64,000 bases of DNA, taken from Aradus depressus (Eukaryota > Arthropoda > Insecta > Hemiptera > Aradidae). This document shows, in pieces, positions 10,696 to 22,800 of the stretch. The stretch lies in assembly GCA_963662175.1 (NCBI GenBank), contig OY759218.1, positions 24,760,051 through 24,824,050 of the forward strand. Direction: 5' to 3'. The notes under the pieces are model-generated. The model was not told the origin of the DNA, ran no database searches, and saw nothing but the letters and a program-made list of their open reading frames with translations. Numbering within the stretch: the first letter of the stretch is position 1; the number at the start of each line of letters is the position of its first letter. The position numbers and the translations under genes are program-made.

Positions 10696-11636
10696 AACCT
10701 ATCGACATAAATAAAATATATATATATATAAGTATATATATATATATATATATATTCATTAAATACATTTTATGAGAGTAGTTGAACATTCGAGAATTGT
10801 TTCCACAAATTCGTTGAAAAATCAACAAAGTAGGTAACAATATCAAAATGATGAAAACAATACACAGAAAACTTAAAAACGTTTTTATTTAAATTTTTTT
10901 TATTTGAAAATTAATCATACCTTACACATAAAAGTCTCTTAAATATACAAAATTTAATAATTTTTTTTTTATAAACACCGACTTTTTTTAAAATTATGTG
11001 CTGACAGCCTATACACAAATTCTTAAGTTTCCACATATAATATTTATTTTATGAAAGAAAAAAAAAAAAGTTTAGTAGTCAAATAATTCTCATTCACAAA
11101 TTTAGTAGTCAAATTTGAAATTGGTGTGCAATGTTCATTAAGTTTCAAGAAAGTCTTCTAGCCATAAATTTTCTATTACTCTATTTTAATAAATAAAAAG
11201 TTTTTTTACTACAACTAAAAATCAGATACCCCGAAAGCCGAAAGAACTTTTTTCTGAAAAATCGATGAATGAAAACTCAGCAATATTTTCATTTGTTTAA
11301 AATTGTCAATATTTACTCATTTTATCTTTTTTCCCCTCGAATTGCCTGCACTTTTTGATATAATTCAATGATGGAAAATCTCTTTTAATTTATATCCGCT
11401 CCCCATTTGCAAATATAGGTTTAATTTTCACCCCTTTTTTTAGCATGGTTTCCTTTATTCATGTTTGTAATTATGTTTAATTAAAAAAAAAAAAAAATTT
11501 GTTGAAACAGAAGAGAAGATATTAAATATTTGGTAATAACTGTTTAAAAAATAGAGTGTATAAAGTTTATTTTTCAGCTAAACATTCAGTTCTACATAAA
11601 TAGGTAATACAGAGGTATTAGTCCAAGAATATATAT
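10696..11636. other. Unassigned AT-rich intergenic DNA
   Basis: Contains a TA microsatellite (10718-10755) and homopolymer A and T runs. No gene is visible. Confidence 0.4.
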
Positions 11637-12130
11637 TATTTATACCACAACTAGTTTCGGCAATTAACTGCCATCCTCAGGTAGTAAATCTGAACATACA
11701 TAAACCAAAAAATATTTTTAAAAAACCCTAGCCTTTACGAACTGTTACAGTTCAAGTCAATAATTAACAATTCGAAAATTCCAATGGTTTTTACAAATAT
11801 TTTTTTGTTTATGTATGTTCAGATTAACTACTTTTTTTTTTTTTTTTTTGGGTGCTTCTGACCTCTTAGGGGGGTCGGTCACATCACCCTATTGCGTTCT
11901 TCGGCTATGGACCGGTTCGATGAGTACGGGCCACAGTCGTCTTTGGTTTCCGGCTCTTTACGCCTAGTGATCTCGGGATCTTTTCGGGGGTTCTGTTCTG
12001 CCTGCATCCAGAGCCGGGGGCAGCCGCCGCACGCCTGTCGGTGGTCGGTAGGGGCCCCCGGCACCGGGTTAGAAGGCTTTCTTACCTGAGGATGGCAGTT
12101 AATTGCCGAAACTAGTTGTGGTATAAATCA
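11637..12130. mobile_element. Inverted-repeat element interrupted by a poly(A)-tailed insert
   Basis: The left arm (11637-11725) and right arm (11795-11831 continued at 12085-12130) are reverse complements. They include TATACCACAACTAGTTTCGG and the CTGAGGATGGC..GCCGAAAC motif. The right arm is split by the GC-rich insert at 11832-12084. Similar inverted-repeat units with the same motif class occur at 29205, 34343 and 39140. Confidence 0.7.
11832..12084 (-). mobile_element. GC-rich retro-insert with poly(A) tail
   Basis: On the minus strand a GC-rich block of about 230 bp ends in about 18 A (poly-T on plus at 11832-11850). The composition contrasts sharply with the AT-rich host repeat, and the homopolymer tail points to target-primed reverse transcription. 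The 61-codon frame at 11879-12064 (ending with SIAEERNRVM) may be the last codons of a retroelement ORF or chance. Class unknown: SINE or truncated LINE. Confidence 0.5.
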
Positions 12131-13206
12131 AATAGGTATATTGGACTCCACAGCAAGTCCACTTCATCCGCCTACGAACCAAAAAATAAATTCAGTCCTA
12201 CAATTTAACAATTTTTTCTCTTAATCTGCGACCTCAAAAACAAAAGTAGACACGTTTCACATTTTCGGACAGTGCACCGCGCAGATCCTGGCATATAGAA
12301 AAGTATTTAACTGTATTTGTGTCCAGACTCAACTGAGTCACTTCAGTGAGGATATTATGACATAAGATCCCAGTTCCCATGATAGAATGGAGGATATGAA
12401 TGGACCTAAGGAAGGTACACTGCGTCACCAACTCATAATAAACCAACTATACCCCATGTTCCAAATATATATTTATATGCTCACAGTCTCCCATTCAATT
12501 CCCTTAATGGTTTAAAAAAAAAAATAATAATAACATAAAAATGTCTTATAATAATCTGCATTTTCACATTGATAATCAACAGCAATATAATCAACAAGAA
12601 AAATTCTCAACTACAAACACACATAAACTATAATACCCCTGAATTAAGAGCCGCTATTCATTCATGTCAATCACTGTTCGATAGCCAAACTAAAGATGAA
12701 TGAATTCCGGCAAATTCAAGGAAAACTGCATTTGAAATTGGTTGTTTTCCCACGTAAATAACCTAGTTTAGTTTAGTACTCCCTTAATTAAAGAAGTAGC
12801 AAATTATAAACTTAGCTTATTTAAAAAAAAAAAAACACCGTGATAAGTAGGTGATACAGACATTTGCTTTGATTTTAATTACAATATAAAATTTTTATAA
12901 AATGCAAGCAAAATTCCGCTATACATACAAAGAATCCCTAACAAGTTCGTAATTGGTCGAAAATAAAAATTTAAAACATTTTTAAAAGCTATATAAGCTA
13001 ACTTAATGTTTTACAAGTAAAGTGGCGTAAGTATACACAAGTGAAATAATGAACATTGACGAAGTTTATATAAATAGAAAAATATATCTATTTTCTTAAA
13101 TGGTTTTTTTATGATATTTGCCATTTAAATACTTTTCATAACTATCATTTTTTCATTTTTAAACTTTTTTTAAAAAGATAATTATGTACAACCATATACA
13201 AAATCA
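12131..13206. other. Unassigned intergenic DNA
   Basis: No exon or repeat end that I can support. The short frame at 12234-12446 on the minus strand has no recognisable motif and no coding neighbours. Confidence 0.4.
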
Positions 13207-13225
13207 ACTACAACCTCTCATAGCG

Positions 13226-13282
<57 letters not shown>
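13207..13282. repeat. (TA)n microsatellite
   Basis: An almost uninterrupted TA dinucleotide run of about 75 bp, directly next to a MITE-like element. Confidence 0.9.
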
Positions 13283-13287
<5 letters not shown>

Positions 13288-13486
13288 ATTTAGGACTTAA
13301 TTCTAAAACTTTGAATTCGTAAGAATATTACAATTATTTATTTAAATATATATGGTCAGGCCATATATTTTATTCTCCATACAAAATTACTAGATGGAGA
13401 AAGTAAATGATAAACATGAAATATCATATATAAATAATTTAATACCAGTGATATATATGTATGTAATTAAGTCCTAGATAACAATA
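13283..13486. mobile_element. Small MITE with TTGTTATYTAGGACTTAATT ends
   Basis: Starts TTGTTATTTAGGACTTAATT and ends with the complement (AATTAAGTCCTAGATAACAA). About 204 bp, no coding capacity. A second, right-end-deleted copy follows in direct orientation at 13491-13668. Confidence 0.65.
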
Positions 13487-13490
13487 TATA

Positions 13491-13668
13491 GTTATTTAGG
13501 ACTTAATTCTAAAACGTTGAATTCGTAAGAATATTACAATTATTTATTTAAATATACTTATATGGTCAGGCCATATATTTTATCTCCATACAAAATTACT
13601 AGATGGAGGAAGTAAATGATAAATATGAAATATCATATTCTTAATTTAATACCAGTGATTGCCATAAA
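13491..13668. mobile_element. Second copy of the 204-bp MITE, lacking its right end
   Basis: Direct repeat of the preceding unit with a few differences. It shares the GGTCAGGCCATATATTTTAT and CTCCATACAAAATTACTAGA segments and stops before the right inverted repeat. Confidence 0.65.
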
Positions 13669-13962
13669 TAAATCAAAGGAATTTCAATGTATTTATACTT
13701 TTAATTTTTATTTTTGCACTTTCTTTATGCATTATTACTCAAGGGTCGAAAACATTTCTTAACCCCATTTTTCTACAGGAAAGTTAAAATAATAAACATA
13801 GTTAAGAATTTTCCAAGAATGGATGGACATACATAAGTCTATATACAATACAATTATTAATTTCTTAATTAGAAAGGAGTAAAAACACTTTTAATTCGAA
13901 AAAATAATAAAATTATTGTTTTAACAAATTTATATTTTTGTTTTTCCTTTTTAAACGAATTT

Positions 13963-14003
13963 TCAAGCTCTAGTGTGATGTGCTGCAGCTTCTGAACCTG
14001 AGT
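13963..14003 (-). CDS. Weak candidate terminal exon (12 codons)
   Basis: On the minus strand a good acceptor (TATTTCTTTCCAG) is followed by a short G/C-richer stretch that can be read SGSEAAAHHTRA-stop. It lies 2.7 kb past the stop of the LamG gene on the same strand, so it could be an alternative 3' exon or part of another gene. Chance is a real possibility. Confidence 0.15.
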
Positions 14004-14030
14004 CTGGAAAGAAATACATAATATGTATTG

Positions 14031-14105
14031 TAGGAAACCACTGATATAGTATTTATTACGGTATATATTATATACCGTAATAAATACTATATCAGTGGTT
14101 TCCTA
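14031..14105. repeat. 75-bp hairpin with perfect 35-bp arms
   Basis: Both arms read TAGGAAACCACTGATATAGT... inward to a TATTA centre. As far as I can read there is no mismatch. No coding sequence is nearby. It could be a pair of MITE ends, a small foldback, or a transcribed hairpin. Confidence 0.85.
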
Positions 14106-15689
14106 TGTATCGGGAGCCATTACCTCCTCATTGGAGGCTGGAGTGAGGAGACTTCAGGGAGTGTTGGGCATATTTTCAATAATTATTTAGAAAAACTTAA
14201 TATGAAAAAATTAAAATTAAAGTGTTTCTGTTGAGAAGAAATATTTTCGTCCCCACAGAAACATTTTTTTAAATTTGACTGGCTCAGTTTGTAGTTTGAA
14301 TGAACAGTTTGTTACAATTTTTTTTTTATATGTTAATAATTTTTACCACATTTGAAAAATGGATCAGAGGATAGTGTAACAACCGAAAGCGCTCACGCAA
14401 AATATATATCTTGCGTAGGAAAAGACTATTTTTCTCTTTCTTAATAATGAAATAATGTTATTTCAAATAACGTTTTGCTTTGTATTTAAAGTAATATATT
14501 TCCAACTCAGCTCCACAGAGCGACCCTACACTACCTAAATGCGTAGAAAAGATATTCCTGACTCAAGTCCAGTCTCTGTCCGGAATAAAAAAATGTTTTT
14601 TTTTTTAGTAGATAACACCTTTTTTAAAATATTAAAGTTCGTAAAATTATTTTTTTTATATTAAATAATTAGCGTAGTTTTATGTTGAAAATAACATTTT
14701 AACAATAAATAATGTGTTTTTTGTTATAAATTATTTAGTTTAAAAATGGTGAAACCATTGTTTTGCTACATAATAATACATAGTGGTGAGAATAAATCGA
14801 TTAAAAATGTGTTTTTCAATTTATTAGAACTCTTAATTTTTGTTGTCAATGAAGACTATTGACCTAGTGAGTCCTATTTATTCCCCCTAAAGATGAACTG
14901 TGCTAAATGTTCCATAGTTTAGACTCAGCTAATTGTATGTGTACAATAAATGATATATTCATCTAACTGTGGTTTTATAAAATACAGAACCATAAACTGT
15001 GGCATTATAAAATATCGGACAATACTTATGTATGGTTTTTATTAACTGGATGTGACTTGTGCCAAAGAAGCAAATTTTATCCATACATTTATATCATTCA
15101 TTTTGCATGGAAGAGTAATTTTTATTTAAGCTTTAACAAATTTTTATTGTTATTATTTCACTATTTATTTTATATTATTTATTATACTGCATCTTGGTTC
15201 TTCTATGTTCACGGGTTTTCTCTCTCAATTTTTACTAATCTTAAAAGGAAACAATTTATTTATTAATTTTTTATTTCAATATTTATTATTTCTTGTCAAT
15301 TTTTTACTACCTCTGTTATCATTTCTTTTTTTTTCTCTGGTTAATTATAAAGTATCCATTTTGCTTCTACTCAGAGTATAAGTTTTCATTTTCTTTTTAT
15401 TTATGAAGACTGCTGACTGAACTCCATCCAATAAGATGTATTTGTACCTTAGATTGAATAAAGATTTGATTAATTTACTTCTTCCTAACCCTCTAAAGCT
15501 AATGGATTTCTTAAATATCAGAAAAAATTTTAAAAAATACGAAAAACACGTCATTCATAGTTTTATTGATGCCCATCCATGATAATATATAGTTCTACAA
15601 CAAGTGGCACACTTCATGGGGTAGACGTTTTCTCAGGCCTATCTGAATCAGATCGATGAATATTGGCATAGTAGCAGTGTCCGACATCT
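14106..15689. other. Unassigned AT-rich intergenic DNA
   Basis: No supported gene. The short frames in both orientations are AT-driven and show no motifs. Confidence 0.4.
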
Positions 15690-15719
15690 CGGATCAGTAG
15701 CTCAAACAACTGAGTATTT

Positions 15720-15800
15720 CATTTCAGGAATCTGAAGGTTGGAAAACATGAAATTCCGTTGAAACATCCTCATTGATTTTTGACCGATATGTACATATAG
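15720..15800 (+). repeat. ACTTCCCC-family fragment (right part)
   Basis: A short piece with 'GGAAAACATGAAATTCCGTT' and 'TTTTGACCGAT', matching the right part of the family. Confidence 0.5.
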
Positions 15801-16440
15801 ACATGCGCAGCTATTCTTAATACATGAATGGAAGGAGCACACCGTAACGAAACTTCCGTTTCGTGAATTATATTGTATGAAACACCGATAACAATAACAA
15901 AAATATATAGCTGCATTCCTTATAATCTCTGTGCCATCTATTACTGAAAAATAATATAATACACCATGACGCTCAGTGCATCACTAGGAGCTATTTACAG
16001 TTAACTTCCTGACCCTCTGAGAAAAATACGAATTCCGTTCTGATAACATTAGGATTTGTTCAATCAGTAATCTCCGAATAATTACAATGCGCTACTTTCT
16101 TGGGGGAAAAGTAGGGTATACAATTACACTCATTGTCCTATTATATCATAGGGCTACATTGTTTTCGAAGTGCTATAATTAAGAACCTATCATGGACATT
16201 GCTTTTTTTCTTTGTGGCTTTATATAAAGCCATGCATAAACGGCCATTGTTGGAGCGTTCGGCACAAGTCACCATTCATAGCCGAATTTTAAAAATTTTC
16301 ATAACATCGATGAAAACTGAAAGTATTACCAGACGGGTATTTCTAAAATGAATTTCGCCCAGCTCATAGCCACACTGTAGAAAACCCACAAAATAGGTTT
16401 GTGTCAAAGGGAGAGACAATTCTAAAATTTACAAAGAATG

Positions 16441-16446
16441 TTTATT
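16441..16446 (-). terminator. Candidate poly(A) signal for the LamG/EGF gene
   Basis: AATAAA on the minus strand, about 223 nt after the stop codon at 16669. It is a plausible distance for a 3' UTR, but AATAAA is common in AT-rich DNA. Confidence 0.35.
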
Positions 16447-16668
16447 GAAAAAAGAAAAAGGTTGAGAGATGCCACTTTTTGTAGAATGACCCATATACAA
16501 TAAAAAGTGTTCCACAGTTCTGCTCTGTCGCAAATTGCTTTTCAAATCCTCGCTTTTTTTTGTTTAACCGGTGATTTAGCAAGAGTAAGAGAGAAAAAAT
16601 CAGAAAGAAAGTTCTTAGCAACTTTCTTGTATAAAAAAATAAGTCTAAATTGAATAAAAAATCAACAA

Positions 16669-16817
16669 TTATGACAGTTCACCACACCTATCGCTATTTT
16701 CTTGTGACCAGGCAAGCTTGATATGATAATCAGAATTTAATGAAAGTTCGGAAATGCATCCAAAAAATCCTTTTAAATATTTGTAATGAGTTATGGTTTC
16801 CATATCTTCCATGCCAC
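16669..16817 (-). CDS. LamG/EGF gene exon 13 (end of LamG3, stop)
   Basis: Acceptor TTTTCCTCAG and phase 1 entry. It encodes [20 protein letters not shown], then the typical LamG closing pattern F-x-G-C-I-x-x-L with a final Cys (SDRC), ending in GELS-stop. Confidence 0.92.
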
Positions 16818-19800
16818 CTGAGGAAAAAAAATATATATATATTAATTACAAAATTATTTCATTCACTGGTAAAAATATAATAAATGAAAAAATCTTTCCC
16901 TGCCGAAGTTAAAATTAAATCGAAATTCGTAAATAATGAAATTCACTTCTACTCTCTCCCTCCTCCTTCTCAAAATCATTTTATACTGGTACAAATAATG
17001 GGCATACATAAGTAATGAGTTAGCGTCAGAGGTATTTGTTTGTTTCATTGTACAGCGTAATTCTGAGAGTGACTTTCTTATACCAGTATGAAATGAGTTT
17101 TGAGACGGGGGAGAGAGAGAAAGAGTGATCTGTAAGAAAATCGAGAAAATCTTGGTATAAGAAAATCGTGTAAGGGCCAAATCGCAATTTTATTTTTAAA
17201 AGATCAGTCTCTTCCTCTCCCCCTTCTCAAAATCATTTCATGGCATAAATGGGCATAAACTCATTACTTTCATATATCTAGTTATGGGGTAGTTGGTATA
17301 AGAAAGTCCTGTTATGGCCATTAATATTGAGAATAGCAGAAAAATAGTAGAAATAAATTAAGTAAATGAATACGATACCAATGTAAAGCCCAGAGTTGGT
17401 GTTTAATTGCTTCAGTTTTCCTGGAGACTTCGCAGTTATTACTTTTCCATGATCTACCATCAAAGAACCTTCTTGCGCATTCCTGGAACAACACCGTTCA
17501 AAATATTATCTATACACATAAAATCCAAAGTTTATTTGCATGTTTGTAACCGAATAACTCAAGGACGGCTAAATCGGTATTTATGAAATTTTACGGATAA
17601 CTCTACTACCACCCAACTAAAAATATTATTATGAGATAGAGAGATTCCAAACGCTCCCACAAAAAAAGGTTATTTATTTTTTTTTCTCGAGTGATTAATA
17701 AGAGAACATAGAATTTTTGTCTGCCTTCTTATTTGTTTTTGTAAAAAACCACCATTAATCAACGAGTCAGGCTTGTTGGAGAAACTCACAAAAAAATGAC
17801 AAGTGCACTTGCACTGAATATGGTTCAATGTGACTGAAAGACTTCATTTTTCTTCTGATCAAAAACAAAATTACATTTACCTTGTAGCTTTAACTCGGTG
17901 CCAATTCCCATCATCAACAGCTGTTTCATTGAAAATGATAACGGTTTCTCCACTTCCTAAATCGTATCTCAAATGAAACAAACCATCTTTGATACCAAGA
18001 GACAGATAATCTTTAGAAGCATGTTCTACACCCGATCTTCCAGTCCATAATATCAAACCAGATGGAGAAGTTGTCCGAAATCGCATATTTATGCTTACCT
18101 TGTTGCTTAAAATTCTGAAAAATTCAAATATATTATAGTTCATTCATTCCTATCCTTTTAATTTATTATTAGGCAGCTTTCAAACTAGCCTTCCTTGAAA
18201 CTGCTTGTCTAGGACTTTGCAACCTGATTTCACGGCACTGAATTGATTTCAAAGAAGCTTTCATACTAACGTCACGTAAACGTTTTATTCGAATAGTGTC
18301 ATGCGAATGGTTGCACTCGAATCGGTATCTGTTAAAAATGTAAATACTTACAGTTGTGAAAATAAATTCAAGAGGAGTTTTTCGACTTGCAAGCTGGTAC
18401 AAGAGGTCGAAAAGGCATTATTAACACATGAGATTTCCGGTATCCTCCTATCTTATAAGCTTCTACGAAAGGCTCATGTCAAATTCGTTAATAAATAAGT
18501 ATAAGCTGTAAATGAGTTTGATCTCACAGAGTAGTCTCTCTACAGTTACAGGCTTAACAATTCCTCCTCTCAATTCGAGTTGCATAGGTGTGAAACTCAA
18601 TATGCAACTGGTAGCATCATATGAGTTTCATGAGATTAGTCGTGCTAGTGTGAAAGCTGGGTAGAGTATCAAGAGCCGAGATATCATATACTTTTTGAAG
18701 AAAACATATAGCCGAAGTTTATTATTTAGATTTATCTATATATTTCAAAAATAGGTATTGCTGGTTCATTTTAGTAGGTAAATGAGGCAATCAGGCCCAT
18801 ATTCCTCTCCTCCTAAGGTCCCTCCCATCCATCATTGTTGCCCCCTGTCCTGTGGTACTACTAAGAGGATTACACAGATGTGTTAGCTTATCCTCTTAGA
18901 AGCGATGCCCTTATCTGTCACCTCGGCCTTTCGGGTTTAACGCGCATAAACTGCCATGGATATTAGCGATGGTCTACATACAGGTAGGCCATTCTATACT
19001 GAACATCCACGGGTAGACGACATTTTTTTATATCTTTACACCACTCCCGATGTTGTGATTCAAACCCCTGGACCCTGGGCTATGAAGTTACCCGGTCGTT
19101 ACCCACTCGGCCATCGGGAGTCCTATCTGCCAACTTATAATTAATTAAATATTACTCCTGAATTGATAGAATAAATAAAAATGTTTACCTATTAAGTATT
19201 TCTGGGTCGGTGTAATGAAGATACGTATTTCCAGTGAATGAAGCCACATGAGTAGTTACTTCGTTAGTTTCTTCGCAATGTTTATCGCATACGCACTTGA
19301 AAGCGTCATAGTGTGGAACACAGCGCGCTATTTCACCACATGGTCTTGTAACACAAGGATGTGGGCAATTATTCACATTAACTCCTGCCAATGCTTCAGC
19401 CAATATTTGCAGAGGACGATTGTTGATTAATACCTGGAAAATACATCCAAATGAACGAAACAAAGTATAATTGGTGGGCCGATTTACGATGCTTTGAGGC
19501 TCAGGGCACACCCAGGGGCATCTAAGTGCCTTTTTTCAGGAAGTGTATTATACAAATGGCACATAATAATATGTACAATCTATACAAATAGTCTATAATG
19601 CTAGGGGCTCAGTCCCTGGGGTCATGGGATACTTAAATTCAAAACAACGGTTTTGTATGTGACCTAAGATTCCATGCCGAACATGGAGTTTATAGCTCCA
19701 GCAGTAGGATTGGGAATTTCGATCATCCAAATTAAGTAACATCTGGAAGGAGAAAAAACCTTGAGCACACCGTCCTTCGGATGGGAAGTTAAGCGATGGT

Positions 19801-22800
19801 CCCGAGCCTGTGTGGTGTCAGGTACTCGTTAAAGGCCCCTACACTAGGTGAATAAAAATTTAGGGTAGGCGAAATAGTAGAGTCGGGCTCATGGGGCACC
19901 ACCAGAGCGCTCTGGTAGTAGGCGATATGTCCTCGTAGTTAAAGCCCGGGCATGAATCATAATAAAACTAATTACGATTAGTTATACTAAACTATAGACC
20001 TTATTTTACCTACGTTAGCTGTTGCCAAATAACTAAGTTTTCCATAAGCATTTATTTATTTTTTTCGGCGAACCTTTAGGTCCCTGGGTGACATCGGTTC
20101 TGTCTATGGCGGTAGGATCTTCAAGGTGTTGTGGAAATAGCCTCAAGTTATGAGCTTGTAAGCTAAATTATATATAGTAGAACAAATAAAGATTACACTG
20201 CTTACCTTTTGAATGCACCCTATGAAGGAGGTTCTAACTTTAACTTTTGGCGACACCATATCAAAATTTGGAATTCCTCCAATATAGAGATTTAGGGGAA
20301 GGTAAAGTTGAGTGAATGCGCCTGGAGATAATATTTGCGTTGAAGGTTTAGCGTCGACTTGTAGAACTGCAAGACGTCCCGTTCTGGAAATGGATACCTC
20401 GTGCCATTCTCCAAGGCTTAAAGGTTCTGAGCTCCTAAACAAAAGAAAAAAAAATGCTCACATGAAATCAAATAATGATAACAATAATTAAGATAATCGG
20501 AATCTGATGAACTCTTGGACAAGTGTTCATATCGGGACCAAGTCTAGTTTCATGTGATGCCCTAGGACAGTGGTCGGCAAACTTATTAGCCAAAGAGCCA
20601 AATATGAACATTACGACAATTAAAAAAAAAATTTGGGAGCCAAATCTGCTTGTTTAGTAAACTTTTATTACACTAAATAAGTAGTACACTAAATAAAACA
20701 AAATTTCATACTTAATAAATATTTATTAATGCGAACAATGTGCTTGCATCTTCTTGGAAAGTTTGAGTAAGTCAGGTTTGTATGTTGTTGTTTTTAATTT
20801 TAGGCATGATTCCAAGTTCTCATCAATAAGACGACTTCTCAGTTTACTCTTGATAATGTTCATGCTTGAAAAAGATTGTTCGCATATATATGTAGAACCG
20901 AAAAGGGAAAGAACAGCAAACGCGAGCTTTTTCAGCTGATCGTAAGAGTCAGGAATACTATTCCAAGCGTTGAAAATGATCATGTCTTCCTTCTAAAATA
21001 AAAAATTTTAATTACCTATCTATCTTTTAACTTAAACAAAAAATTATACATGTTCTCGATTTATAGAAGAATTTTAATTTATCAAAATAAGATGTAATTT
21101 TTTTCTTACCCAGTTTTTTTAAAATGAAAATATTGCGCCTTCCGTGGATATTTGTGCCAGAGCCACACACGAGCCAAAGAGCCACATGCGGCTCTGGAGC
21201 CGCACTTTGCCGACCACTGCCCTAGGAGACGGTATAGTCCTAGTTTTAAAGGGACATCAGGTTGGTTCGGCCTTCGGGAGTCAGATGTCTCTCCAAACCA
21301 CAATCAAATCCGGGTTCAGTGGAGCTTTAATTTAATAATAGTAACGTGAAAACACTTGCCGAATTGTTGCAGCACCAGTCCCCAGATCGAAAGTAAACTC
21401 CAAATGTCCATCGCAGATATACATAGCGATAAAATCTCCAACGCCATCAGCTCTATGCCCATTATAGAGTATGACGCCATTTTGTGAATTAGGTTTGAGT
21501 ATTATGTTAACATCCAGCCAAGAGAGTGCTGACCCACCCAAACCTGGGTACCTAAGGTAGCTCGAACCATTGAAAGCAGGAACCTAGACATTGAAAAAAT
21601 AGAATTGTTAGCAAAACAATATAATTAAATGTTTCTTGAAATGCGGTATCCAACAACCACTTTTTGTAGTTATTCTTAACCATTAAAAAAAGCGCTTGTG
21701 GGAGGGCATTAACTACAGGTAAATATTTTTGAAAACACATCACACTATATGCCAGACTTGGAAAACCTGACCCCACATTACCTCTGGTCTCACAAGGCTA
21801 CTGAAATTTTGGGGAGACAGATTATTAAATTTTATTCATATCATAGGCAATATTTAGAGCAAAATTAAATTACAAAAATGATTAGGCTTGCTCCTAAAAT
21901 AAACAGAAATCCAATTTTTTGTTACGTGATCCAAGATGGTGATCTCTCTGCCTCTATAAAGTGTGCAGGTAGCTTATATTAACAGATATGACGATAAAAC
22001 GAACATATATGACACCCAACGCAGCTCAAAAATATATCCCTATGTATTTTTTGGGGTGGGGGTCCCCTCTATGGATGATGGTGAACGAAAAAAAAAATTA
22101 TTTTTTTTACGTTAAGAGAAGGGAGGGGAGAGAAGAATTATTTTTATTCCGAGTATCACGTTAGTATCAGAGCTTCAGGGAAAGTAATATAATACAAAGT
22201 TACTGCCGGGGAATCTCCTATTATTAATAATACTAGCAGTAATACCCGGCGTTGCCCGGGGAACTTTGACTTTTCTCCCAATATCTCCTATAAGGCTATT
22301 CAGTTCCTCGACAGTACATTCATGATGTTATAATTTTCAATTATTCATACGGAATAAGGCTTATAGTCCTTCAACTGTAGTAACGCTAGCTTTGGAGCTA
22401 AAACTAATTTATTCAAAAAGATTTCACATTAATCGTTACAATGGTTTTCGAGTTACAAAGATTGCGTGAGTGGATGCTGGGATGGACCAGGGGTTGATTA
22501 AAAAACAGACCTTAACCTTCCGGTAGATAAAACTTATCTATTCAAAAAGATTCCTCATTAATCATTGCAGTGGTTTTTGAGTTACAAAGATTGCGTGGGT
22601 GGATGCTGGGATGGACCAGATATTGAGGTACTAATACGCCTATAACCTTCCACAGACGATGACGAACAAATTAAAAAAAAATTAATCAAATCCATCAAGC
22701 CGTTCGTGAGTTATAGCGGTACAACGCACAGACATTTTCAGCTTTTTATATTTGATGATGATGATTAAATTACCAATAAGTCGAGTCTGGTTTCGCAAAG

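Noticed and set aside
17020..17180. Possible alternative exon between exons 12 and 13
   Set aside because: The sequence is a dispersed repeat also found at 36370-36545, and exons 12 and 13 join in frame without it.
19041..19122. tRNA-Leu/Ser-like gene on the minus strand
   Set aside because: A and B boxes are present but the anticodon and acceptor stems do not pair, and a SINE-like body follows.
20754..20939. Plus-strand frame over the hAT element
   Set aside because: Shadow of the minus-strand hAT transposase fragment.
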